Assembly: GCA_030601485.1 (NCBI GenBank)
Contig: JAUVTO010000031.1
Coordinates: forward strand, 1 to 12,567
DNA length: 12,567 bases
Reading direction: 5' to 3'
Source of the DNA: Desulfobacterales bacterium
GTDB lineage: Bacteria; Desulfobacterota; Desulfobacteria; Desulfobacterales; UBA11574
Below, piece by piece: positions 1-6,986 of the stretch. The notes beneath the pieces are model-generated. The model saw nothing but the letters and a program-made list of their open reading frames with translations. It made no database searches and was not told the DNA's origin. Numbering within the stretch: the stretch's first letter is position 1; each line of letters opens with the position of its first letter. A program made the translations under genes and the position numbers.

Positions 1-687
1 ATTCTTCTCCACTATTCAAACAGCGGAGACACGGCAGGAGATCGCTCGAGGGTTGTCGGTTATGCGGCCATTGCTTTTTATGGAGGTTCATCCATGCAAA
101 ACAGTATTGATTCCTCTCAGTCTTTGAGTAAGCATCAGGGACAAACACTGGTGAGGCTGGCCCGGCAGACCATCGCGGAAAGGCTGGGTAAAAAATCGAT
201 CACCGTTGATCCCGATGCCATGGCCGACATCGCTTTTCAGGATCATAGGGGCACCTTTGTAACCCTTACCATTAACAAACAGTTGCGCGGTTGTATCGGC
301 AACCTGGATTCCACTGAATCGATCCTGGCCGGAATAAAGCGCAACGCCATCAATGCCGCTTTCCACGATCCCCGTTTCTCCGCTTTGAAAGCCCATGAAC
401 TCGATCAGGTGGATATCGAAGTCAGTATCCTTACCGAACCCCATCGTCTGGAATATGGGAACAGCAAGGATTTGCTTTCCAAACTGCGAGTCCATGTGGA
501 CGGCGTTATTCTTAGCAAGGGGTCGGCAAACGCCACTTTTTTACCCCAGGTCTGGGAGCAACTGCCCAAACCTGAGCAGTTTCTTTCCCATCTTTGCATG
601 AAAGCCGGCCTGCCTGCCGATGACTGGGAAAAAAGCCGTCTTGAAATTTTGACCTATCAGGTTCAATATTTTGAAGAGGAAAAATGA
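1..687 (+). CDS. Memo-AMMECR1 fusion protein, AmmeMemoRadiSam system proteins B and A (5' partial)
   Basis: The reading frame is open from the first base to the TGA at 685-687. The first 27 codons read as the C-terminus of a Memo domain (AmmeMemoRadiSam protein B), with LLHYSNSGDTAGD followed by VVGYAAIAFY. This matches the LHYS...SYAA end of Memo proteins, which share a fold with class III extradiol dioxygenases. With no stop, a four-residue GGSS linker leads into a complete AMMECR1 domain (protein A) from Met at base 94. Counting from that Met, the hallmark LRGCIG is at residues 64-69. The AMMECR1 part alone is 197 residues, a normal length for a stand-alone protein. A good ribosome site (GGAGG at 82-86, 7 bases before ATG 94) lies in the linker, so a separate AMMECR1 protein could also be made. 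The stop overlaps the next gene by 17 bases. The biochemical function of the system is not established. Family assignment is secure; the full start lies outside the window. Confidence 0.9.
   Translation: MLLHYSNSGDTAGDRSRVVGYAAIAFYGGSSMQNSIDSSQSLSKHQGQTLVRLARQTIAERLGKKSITVDPDAMADIAFQDHRGTFVTLTINKQLRGCIGNLDSTESILAGIKRNAINAAFHDPRFSALKAHELDQVDIEVSILTEPHRLEYGNSKDLLSKLRVHVDGVILSKGSANATFLPQVWEQLPKPEQFLSHLCMKAGLPADDWEKSRLEILTYQVQYFEEEK
82..96 (+). promoter_or_regulatory. Internal ribosome binding site and ATG within the fusion gene
   Basis: GGAGG at 82-86 is spaced 7 bases from ATG 94-96. It sits exactly at the junction between the Memo and AMMECR1 domains, while the upstream frame continues through it without a stop. 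It could allow production of free AMMECR1 protein as well as the fusion, or be a relic of two formerly separate genes. Whether it is used cannot be told from sequence. Confidence 0.5.
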
Positions 688-2779
688 ACGGGCCATAACA
701 CGGGTGGTCATTGCCACGGGCATTTCCTCTGTGGTGACCCAGTTATTGATCATTCGTGAATTTTTAGCACAATTCCAGGGCAATGAGTTCGTTATTGCCC
801 TGATTCTTTTCAACTGGTTGATCCTTGGCGGGATCGGTACTCTCCTGGCCCGATGGGTCACAAGGCGCTTGTGGAAGGCCACCGTCAACCGTCTGGGCTG
901 GCTCTCATTTGTTCTGGCAGGCCTGCCTGCCGCTCAAATTCTGATCATTCGCCAGTTTCGTGATGTCTTTTTTATTCACGGAAGCTCGGTGGGATTTTAT
1001 CCCACCCTGGCCTTTACCTTTTTTACCATTGCGCCCTATTGCCTTGTGCTCGGTTTTGTCCTTCCGTACAGCCTTTTTGTCATAAGAACCGAAAATCCGG
1101 ATTATCCAGGCACCCGTATATATATCATTGACAATCTTGGAGATGTGTCCGGCGGCGCCCTGTTTTCCTTTGCCCTTGTTTTTCTGGTTACCCCTTTACA
1201 GGCCGTTTTTTTAGCAAATTTGCCGCTGGTGCTGTCAACCTGTCTCCTGTTTCGTGTCTCTTCCCGGCATCATCCCGCGGTTTATTTGGGGACGGGTATG
1301 ACGGTTGCCATTCTGGCTGTCGGTATTGTTCTGGAACCCGCATCTCTCAACCCTTGGGAAGGCAAACTGGTTTTTTACGGGGAATCTCGTTACGGCCGGA
1401 TTCAAGTCCAGCAAGACCGGGATCAGTTTACGCTGTTTGTGAGCGGCAACCCGCTTTATAGTAATCAGAATCTGAGCATAGCTGAAGAGACCATCCATTA
1501 TCCGTTGGCTCAATTACATCAGGCAAATAATATTCTTCTGATTTCTGCCGAGGGCGGTATGATGGTCGAACTGGAAAAGCATAAGCCGGCCTCGGTAGAT
1601 TATGTGGAACTTGATCCACAGGTTGCAGAGGTTCAATTCCGGTTCGGGCTGATAAAAAAGATTCCCGGCCTTAAGGTTATTCATCAGGACGGTCGGGCCT
1701 ATCTGGCAGGTTCAGATAAAATTTACGACGCTATAATTGTCAATCTGAGTGAACCCGATACGTTTCAACTCAACCGATTTTTTACAGACAGATTTTTTGC
1801 CCTGGCCAGACGTCACCTGTCCGGGCATGGGGTGTTGAGTTTTACAATGAAGGGGTACGATAATTACCTGGATGAACCCCAGCGCCGGAAGCTTTCCTCA
1901 CTGTATAATACCGTAACCGACTATTTTGACAATGTGCTTTTACTGCCGGGTCAAAAGATCTTTTTTCTGTGCAGTTCTCAACCCCTTAGGACCGATATTC
2001 CCGCACTTCTGGCTAAAAAAGGTATTCATACCCGCTACATCAGAGGATATTATTACGGCAACCTGACCCATGAAAGAATCGAGCGCTTAACTGCCCTGAT
2101 AGATCCAACGGCTCCTAAAAACAGAGATTATTCTCCCCAGTTGATACGTTTGATGTTTATGCAGTGGTTTGCAAAGTTTTCCGCTTCACCAACCATTTTT
2201 ATAGCGGTCTTGGGGATACTCTGTCTGATCTATCTGATGCGTATCCGTGCCGAAGAGTTTGTTCTTTTTTCCACGGGTTTCACGGTAATGGGAAGCGAAA
2301 TCCTGGTAATATTTGCATTTCAAATCTTCTTCGGTTATATTTATCTGCAAATCGGTATGATTGTCACCGTTTTCCTTGCCGGCCTTTTGCCCGGGGCCTG
2401 GTTCGGCGACAGACTCCGTTACAGAAGCAAGCAGACCCTGGCAGTTGCCGATGGTCTGCTGATTGTCCTGATGGGTCTGCTGATTATCGTTCTAAAACAG
2501 GGCGGGGATTATCTGCCGGTGGCTTTTTTTCTTGTCTTCGGTTTTGCGATTTCGCTGATTTGCGGTTTCCAGTTTCCGGTAGCTCTTTATTTACGGGGCG
2601 GAGACGCCCCGGCAGTGACCCGAACCTTTTCTGCCGATCTTATCGGAGCCGCCTGTGGAACCCTAATCACAAACGTAGTATTGATCCCCTATTGCGGGAT
2701 CATCTGGGCTGCGGCCGGTTTGATCGGGCTTAAGCTTTGCAGTTTAATTGTTATGGTTGTGCTTCATGAAAAAAATTAG
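671..2779 (+). CDS. Membrane protein with central spermidine-synthase-like domain, degenerate active site
   Basis: This is a 702-residue protein in three parts. Residues about 8-225 hold six or seven hydrophobic segments. Residues about 236-440 form a Rossmann-type spermidine synthase/methyltransferase-like domain. Residues about 500-700 hold about seven more membrane segments. In the middle domain, YGRIQV (241-246), YVELDP (311-316), HQDGR (338-342) and YDAIIVNLSEPDT (352-364) line up with the spermidine synthase pattern. The glycine-rich GGGDGG loop, however, is reduced to SAEGGM (292-297), and the catalytic DSSDP-type Asp is replaced by Asn358. True aminopropyl transfer is therefore unlikely. 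Database entries for such proteins are usually called fused MFS/spermidine synthase, and their role is unknown. The start is uncertain: TTG 671 gives the longest frame and overlaps the upstream gene; GTG 704 is an alternative. Its position between the AMMECR1 and radical SAM genes with overlaps on both sides implies a shared function in the inner membrane. Confidence 0.85.
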   Translation: MKRKNERAITRVVIATGISSVVTQLLIIREFLAQFQGNEFVIALILFNWLILGGIGTLLARWVTRRLWKATVNRLGWLSFVLAGLPAAQILIIRQFRDVFFIHGSSVGFYPTLAFTFFTIAPYCLVLGFVLPYSLFVIRTENPDYPGTRIYIIDNLGDVSGGALFSFALVFLVTPLQAVFLANLPLVLSTCLLFRVSSRHHPAVYLGTGMTVAILAVGIVLEPASLNPWEGKLVFYGESRYGRIQVQQDRDQFTLFVSGNPLYSNQNLSIAEETIHYPLAQLHQANNILLISAEGGMMVELEKHKPASVDYVELDPQVAEVQFRFGLIKKIPGLKVIHQDGRAYLAGSDKIYDAIIVNLSEPDTFQLNRFFTDRFFALARRHLSGHGVLSFTMKGYDNYLDEPQRRKLSSLYNTVTDYFDNVLLLPGQKIFFLCSSQPLRTDIPALLAKKGIHTRYIRGYYYGNLTHERIERLTALIDPTAPKNRDYSPQLIRLMFMQWFAKFSASPTIFIAVLGILCLIYLMRIRAEEFVLFSTGFTVMGSEILVIFAFQIFFGYIYLQIGMIVTVFLAGLLPGAWFGDRLRYRSKQTLAVADGLLIVLMGLLIIVLKQGGDYLPVAFFLVFGFAISLICGFQFPVALYLRGGDAPAVTRTFSADLIGAACGTLITNVVLIPYCGIIWAAAGLIGLKLCSLIVMVVLHEKN

Positions 2780-3947
2780 CCGACGTCATTTTCTTTATTG
2801 TGGTGCGGGATTGCTTTGCAGCGCGGTTCAGGCCAATACGTTCTGGCCCTTTTGCGTAGAAGCGGGTGCGGCGGCAGGGCCGGCAGATATCCGAGGCCGT
2901 GTTTTTAAAGGAGATGCACCTCAAAAACTGTGGAAATGGTCTCACGAGGGTTTTTTTTATACAAAGCTGGACAACAAACGGGTAAGGTGTGGTATCTGCC
3001 CCAACAGGTGTCTGTTATCACCCGGCGACCGCAGTGTCTGCCGTTCCAGGGTCAATATGGACGGCACCCTTTACAGCCTGACATACGGCAATCCTTGCAG
3101 TATGAATGTGGATCCCATTGAAAAAAAACCGCTGTATCATTTCAAACCCAGGTCAAAAGCGTTTTCCATCGCCACCACCGGCTGCAACTTTCGCTGTTTG
3201 AACTGCCAGAACTGGGAAATTTCCCAGACCAAACCTCACCAAGTCCGCCACTACGAGCTTTTTCCTGCCGATGTCGTAAAAACCGCACAGAACACCGGCT
3301 GCGAGTCCATTGCCTACACATATTCCGAAGCCACTACTTTTTTTGAGTATATGATAGATACCGCCCGGCTGGCCAGAGATAACGGAATATCTAATTTATG
3401 GATTTCAAATGGTTACATTAATCTAAAACCTCTCCTGAAACTGTGCGGTGTACTGGACGCTGCCAATATAAATCTCAAATCGTTCAGCGATGCCATCTAC
3501 CGGAAATTGAACGGCGGCCGTTTGCAACCGGTTTTGAATACATTCAAAACACTGCACGAACAGGGAGTCCACTTTGAGATGACGACTCTAATTGTTCCGG
3601 GGTATGTGGATGATGCCGAAATGGTAAAACAGATGTGCGGGTGGATTCTTACAAACCTTGGGCCTGATTATCCTTTGCACTTTCTACGTTTTTTCCCCAG
3701 ATACAAACTCGACCGTTTGCCCTCCACTCCGGTCTCAACACTTGTCCGGTTTCGCAAGCTTGCCATGGCGGAAGGAATCCACTATGTCTATGTAGGCAAC
3801 GCTTCCTACCCGGAAGGAAATAACACCTATTGCCACAATTGTAAAAAACTGCTAATCGAGCGGATCGGCTATTTCATACCGACTTACAACCTGGACGGAA
3901 ATCAATGCAAATATTGCCGGACCGTTATACCCGGACGATGGACATAA
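2766..3947 (+). CDS. AmmeMemoRadiSam system radical SAM enzyme with Tat signal
   Basis: This 393-residue radical SAM protein starts at ATG 2766. A TTG at 2748 in the same frame would add six residues, but the ATG places the twin-arginine motif properly at the N-terminus. The radical SAM [4Fe-4S] motif CxxxCxxC is C140, C144, C147 (TGCNFRCLNCQNW). An upstream cluster of cysteines C75, C78, C82 and C92 (pattern CxICPxxC...PGxxxxC) and a C-terminal pair of CxxC motifs (C356/C359 and C381/C384), a likely zinc- or iron-binding knuckle, are typical of the AmmeMemoRadiSam radical SAM family. Residues 5-10 read SRRHFL, followed by a hydrophobic stretch and a VQA cleavage-like site at 21-23, as in a Tat signal peptide. 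The gene overlaps the upstream membrane protein by 14 bases, so translation is probably coupled. The reaction and substrate are unknown. Export would be unusual for a SAM-dependent enzyme, and the signal might instead anchor it at the membrane. Confidence 0.9.
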   Translation: MKKISRRHFLYCGAGLLCSAVQANTFWPFCVEAGAAAGPADIRGRVFKGDAPQKLWKWSHEGFFYTKLDNKRVRCGICPNRCLLSPGDRSVCRSRVNMDGTLYSLTYGNPCSMNVDPIEKKPLYHFKPRSKAFSIATTGCNFRCLNCQNWEISQTKPHQVRHYELFPADVVKTAQNTGCESIAYTYSEATTFFEYMIDTARLARDNGISNLWISNGYINLKPLLKLCGVLDAANINLKSFSDAIYRKLNGGRLQPVLNTFKTLHEQGVHFEMTTLIVPGYVDDAEMVKQMCGWILTNLGPDYPLHFLRFFPRYKLDRLPSTPVSTLVRFRKLAMAEGIHYVYVGNASYPEGNNTYCHNCKKLLIERIGYFIPTYNLDGNQCKYCRTVIPGRWT

Positions 3948-3954
3948 CAAGTTA

Positions 3955-4095
3955 GAAGTGCCTAAAGTGAGCTAAAGTGCCTAAAGTTGAGGAAAGCGCT
4001 TTCAGCGCAAATCAGTTTTTATTTAAATTGATAGTGCCAACGGCACATACATTAACTTTAGCTCACTTTAGCTCACTTCAAACTTTAGGCACTTC
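3955..4095. repeat. Palindromic repeat of short GTGxxCTAAA-type units
   Basis: The outer arms are a perfect 14-base inverted repeat: GAAGTGCCTAAAGT at 3955-3968 and its complement at 4082-4095. Both arms continue inward with iterated units of the form GTGCCTAAA or GTGAGCTAAA: two or three units on the left (to about 3990) and three complementary units on the right (about 4051-4090). The centre is AT-rich and holds a small hairpin, GTGCC-AAC-GGCAC, at 4034-4046. No protein-coding signal is seen. It could form a long cruciform or RNA hairpin just after the radical SAM gene, or be a small non-autonomous element. Confidence 0.75.
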
Positions 4096-4101
4096 CAGGT
4101 T

Positions 4102-4155
4102 ACTGGTCAGGCAGAGCCGGAAAACTCTGACCTGGCCCAGAGAACCAGTTTTTTT
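4102..4155 (+). terminator. Probable rho-independent terminator of the AmmeMemoRadiSam operon
   Basis: An outer stem ACTGGT (4102-4107) with ACCAGT (4144-4149) encloses an inner stem CAGAG/CTCTG (4112-4116 with 4125-4129). A run of seven T residues (4149-4155) follows directly. The stem is interrupted, so strength is uncertain. Its position after the three-gene operon and before the oxidoreductase gene fits a transcription end. Confidence 0.5.
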
Positions 4156-4160
4156 ATAAT
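4155..4160 (+). promoter_or_regulatory. Possible -10 box for the aldehyde oxidoreductase gene
   Basis: A perfect TATAAT starts on the last T of the preceding terminator's T run. It lies 33 bases upstream of the start codon, leaving a short leader with a ribosome site GGAGA at 4181-4185. No good -35 box is found at normal spacing, so this is a weak call. Confidence 0.3.
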
Positions 4161-4192
4161 TAAACAAATCACCATTTGTTGGAGACTCAATA

Positions 4193-5965
4193 ATGTATGG
4201 CTTTTACGGCAGATTTTTAAAAGTCGATCTAACCGATAGAACATATGATATCGTAACCTTACCTGATACCGTGCTTTTGAAATATCTTGGCGGCAAAGGA
4301 CTGGCTTCATATCTCCTTTATTCAATGAATCCCGAAGGCGTTGACCCGCTCTCACCGGACAACTGTCTGATTTTCACAACCGGTCCCATCACCAACAGCA
4401 TGATATGGGGCTCAAGCCGCTACGGAGTCTTTACAAAGTCACCTCAAACCGGTTTTTATTCTGAATCTTACGCCGGTGGAAAAGTCCCTGAAGCGATCGA
4501 TTCCGCAGGATTTGACGCCATCGTCGTCACGGGCAAAAGCAAGCGCCCGGCAGTCATTGCCATAGAGCCTGAGGGGGTAGAATTCCATGATGCTGACGAT
4601 ATTTGGGGAATGAATACTTATGAAACCGAAGATACCGTAAACAGAAAATTCGGCAACGGATCAACAAAATCCGGAGCCGTGGTCATCGGTCCGGCAGGAG
4701 AAAACCTTGTTCGATTTGCCCTTATCGAAAACGACTACTGGCGCTCTGCAGGAAGGACCGGCGTGGGAACTGTCATGGGCTCAAAAAATCTCAAGGCTAT
4801 AGTATTTAAAGGTGATAAAAGGCGTCCGCTTTTTGATGAGGAACGTGTGAGGCTTTTTTCCAAGGAGCTGTCTGCAGAATCAAAAAACAATCCTGTTGTT
4901 CAGGCATACAAAAAGATGGGTACGCCGATGATGGTCGAGTCCGTCAATAAGATGAAGGCATTCCCGACCCGGTACTGGTCTGAAGGCTTTTTTGATAAAT
5001 GGAAAAATATCAGTGCTGAGGCCTTGCATAATCAGTGCAACGTTCAGCCCCGTGCTTGCGCTAAATGTTTTATAGCATGCGGCAGAATGACTACTGTGTT
5101 AAACGGCCGCCATGCCGGTCTAAAAATCGAAGGCCCTGAATACGAAACAATTTTTGCCTTTGGCGGTCTGTGCATGGTCGATAGTATTGAAGAAATAGCC
5201 TATTTAAATGATATCTGCGACAGTCTGGGTATGGATACCATATCCGCAGGAAATCTCTGTGGATTTACAATTGAGGCTGCCAAAAGGAAAAAGTTTGATT
5301 TTAAGATAGACTATGGAGATGTGGATGCCATAGCCGGTTTGCTTAAAAAAATCGCAACCAGACAGGGAATCGGTGACATTCTGGCCCGGGGGATCAGACA
5401 TGCGGCCCGGACCTGGGACATGGAAGATATGGCGGTGCATGTTAAAGGACTTGAACTGCCCGGTTATGATCCCAGAGTTCTCAAGGGATCCGGGCTTGCC
5501 TTTGCCACCGCCGACCGTGGCGCATGCCATTTAAGAGCCACTTTCCACAATCCGGAGTTAAAAGGCATAATCGACCCGGAGATTATCAAAGGGAAAGCCG
5601 AACTTTTTGTCGATTTCGAAGATCGCCTGACTCTCATGGACACTCTTATTCTATGCCGATTTTACAGAGACATGTATCCATGGGACCGGCTGGGAGAGAT
5701 CATTGAGATGACCACCGGCTTAAAACAGGACAAAGCCGCGCTGCGCAAAAGAGCCTCTGAAATATCGACCTTGATTCGTTGTTTTAATATACGGGAAGGC
5801 CTGAAGCCTGAAGATGACAATCTCCCGAAACGCTTTTACAAAGAGATTCTTAAAACAGGACACGGGATTAAAAAACAAGAACTCGGAACCATGCTGCGGG
5901 ATTATTATAATCTCAGAGGCTGGCAAAAAAACGGATTTCCTGAAGCAACACCGAACATTTCGTAA
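4193..5965 (+). CDS. Aldehyde:ferredoxin oxidoreductase family protein
   Basis: This 590-residue protein is close to the usual ~600 of the tungsten-containing aldehyde:ferredoxin oxidoreductase family. These are cytoplasmic enzymes that oxidise aldehydes to carboxylic acids (or the reverse) using a bis-pterin W or Mo cofactor and one [4Fe-4S] cluster. Family marks are the N-terminal MYGFYGRFLKVDL, YLGGKGLASYLL and the TTGPITNS segment. Pterin-contact stretch AGRTGVGTVMGSKNLKA and cluster ligands C289, C292, C296 (CAKCFIAC) plus C488 (DTLILC) are also present. ATG 4193 has GGAGA 7 bases upstream. No ferredoxin-like subunit, MoaD/ThiS-like protein or cofactor gene is adjacent within the window, so the substrate and electron partner cannot be inferred from context. 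It is probably transcribed alone, with a terminator before it and a repeat region after it. Family assignment is very safe; the exact substrate and metal are not known. Confidence 0.95.
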   Translation: MYGFYGRFLKVDLTDRTYDIVTLPDTVLLKYLGGKGLASYLLYSMNPEGVDPLSPDNCLIFTTGPITNSMIWGSSRYGVFTKSPQTGFYSESYAGGKVPEAIDSAGFDAIVVTGKSKRPAVIAIEPEGVEFHDADDIWGMNTYETEDTVNRKFGNGSTKSGAVVIGPAGENLVRFALIENDYWRSAGRTGVGTVMGSKNLKAIVFKGDKRRPLFDEERVRLFSKELSAESKNNPVVQAYKKMGTPMMVESVNKMKAFPTRYWSEGFFDKWKNISAEALHNQCNVQPRACAKCFIACGRMTTVLNGRHAGLKIEGPEYETIFAFGGLCMVDSIEEIAYLNDICDSLGMDTISAGNLCGFTIEAAKRKKFDFKIDYGDVDAIAGLLKKIATRQGIGDILARGIRHAARTWDMEDMAVHVKGLELPGYDPRVLKGSGLAFATADRGACHLRATFHNPELKGIIDPEIIKGKAELFVDFEDRLTLMDTLILCRFYRDMYPWDRLGEIIEMTTGLKQDKAALRKRASEISTLIRCFNIREGLKPEDDNLPKRFYKEILKTGHGIKKQELGTMLRDYYNLRGWQKNGFPEATPNIS

Positions 5966-6056
5966 ACAAGTATGCTGATTCAACTTAGTATTGCAAACCT
6001 TTTTTAATAGTACTATACAAAATCGGGGTCCGAAACTTGAGTTCAGAAACTTGGGT

Positions 6057-6209
6057 GTTAAGTTTTGACGAACTCGTAAAAAGTCCCAAAACCGTCATGC
6101 CGGACTTGATCCGGCATCCAGAAATAATTGAATTTACTGGATTCCGGCTTTCGCCGGAATGACGACAAAAGCGAATTCCTGATTTTTTACGAGACCGTCA
6201 AGTTTTAAC
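6057..6209. mobile_element. MITE-like element with REP-type hairpins
   Basis: Terminal inverted repeats of 29 bases (6057-6085 and 6181-6209) match at most positions. Their core is TTGACG..CTCGTAAAAA, read inward from each end. Inside lie two hairpins: ATGCCGG/CCGGCAT at 6097-6117, and ATTCCGGC-TTTC-GCCGGAAT at 6141-6160. GTCAT (6094-6098) and CTGGAT also pair across the element, giving alternative folds. REP-like units with the CGTCAT..CCGG..CCAG pattern are common dispersed repeats in proteobacterial intergenic DNA. No protein is encoded, so mobility would depend on an enzyme elsewhere. It occupies the middle of the 342-base gap between the oxidoreductase gene and the zinc-ribbon gene; the rest of the gap is AT-rich with no clear signal beyond the repeat-end copy at 6270-6290. 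Confidence 0.75.
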
Positions 6210-6269
6210 TGTCTGTTAAAAATTTAAAATATAGTTGCCTAAATCATAAAACTTAAAACGTGATGAATT

Positions 6270-6290
6270 TGACCTTTTACGAGATCATCA
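6270..6290 (-). repeat. Extra degenerate copy of the element's terminal repeat
   Basis: TGACCTTTTACGAGATCATCA matches the right end of the 6057-6209 element at most positions when the two are lined up through TTTTACGAGA.C.TCA. It stands alone, 80 bases further on, directly upstream of the ribosome site of the zinc-ribbon gene. Confidence 0.55.
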
Positions 6291-6307
6291 AAGATGGAGA
6301 ATAATTA

Positions 6308-6985
6308 ATGGCCATTGAAACCAAAGAACAGGTTTTTGAAAAAATTCTTTCCCAGAAAAAACCCTTGTGTCCCCACTGCGGCAAGGAAATGAGTATATGG
6401 GAAGTCCCCCCGTTTAGCTTCAGTGACGGTCTGGGCTGGGGCACCCCTTATCTTTTTGTCTGTTTTAATAATGAATGCCCGTTGTATGTTCAGGGCTGGG
6501 AGAATTTGGAGGAACATTATGGTCATAAGGCTTCTTATCGCTGTATGAACTATCCGGGGACCAAACAGTTTGAGTGCATCCCTGTATTCAGTCAAATAGG
6601 GGGCACCGGGCAAATCATTGACGATCAGGTTCTGGCGGAACAGGAAATTTTGAAAGAAAAAACAAAGAAAGGGTTTTTGATTCTTGCGGGCGCCTATGCA
6701 TCCAAAGACTCGGTTACTGTGGTCAGATTACTTCTTGATGCCACCGAACCGCAACGGGTGAGGTTAAAGGCAGCGGAAATGATCGGGGACATAGGGGAAC
6801 TGGAAGCCATCGAGCCGATCAGAAGTGCCAGATTCGGCAATGAGATTGTTCAGAAAAAGGTCGATGAATCTGTAAAGAAGATTCATGAACGATATTTCAC
6901 CCGGGAATGTCCTTTTTGTGCGGAAATAATAAAGAAAAGAGCAAAAGTCTGCAAGCATTGCGGGAAGGATGTGGCCGGCAAATAA
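6308..6985 (+). CDS. Unassigned zinc ribbon - HEAT-like - zinc ribbon protein
   Basis: This is a 225-residue soluble protein without signal peptide or membrane segment. An N-terminal metal site is suggested by CPHC (C21, C24) and C52/C57. Residues about 110-190 are helical with two HEAT-like repeats (VRLLLDATEPQRVRLKAAEM and IGELEAIEPI...), a type of scaffold for protein contacts. The C-terminus has a compact zinc ribbon CPFC...CKHC (C201, C204, C215, C218), of the small ribbon type often found at protein ends. ATG 6308 has GGAG at 6296-6299, 8 bases away. The specific function is not recognised; a binding or adaptor role is an inference from domain types alone. It is probably monocistronic, lying between a repeat region and the 7032-7059 terminator, and is flanked by copies of the same repeat end. 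Confidence 0.85.
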   Translation: MAIETKEQVFEKILSQKKPLCPHCGKEMSIWEVPPFSFSDGLGWGTPYLFVCFNNECPLYVQGWENLEEHYGHKASYRCMNYPGTKQFECIPVFSQIGGTGQIIDDQVLAEQEILKEKTKKGFLILAGAYASKDSVTVVRLLLDATEPQRVRLKAAEMIGDIGELEAIEPIRSARFGNEIVQKKVDESVKKIHERYFTRECPFCAEIIKKRAKVCKHCGKDVAGK

Positions 6986-6986
6986 G

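Noticed and set aside
88..495. A 135-codon frame antisense to the AMMECR1 domain
   Set aside because: The opposite frame carries the conserved LRGCIG domain; this one is a complementary-strand shadow.
2164..2733. A 189-codon plus-strand frame inside the membrane protein gene
   Set aside because: It is an out-of-frame shadow of a gene whose own frame gives clear membrane helices; its product is rich in Arg, Ser and Cys and looks random.
671..2779. Annotation as a functional spermidine synthase
   Set aside because: The glycine loop and catalytic Asp of the family are replaced, and the domain is framed by membrane helices.
3977..4159. A 60-codon plus-strand open frame in the gap before the oxidoreductase gene
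   Set aside because: It lies across both arms of the palindromic repeat and the terminator, starts inside a repeat unit, and resembles no protein.
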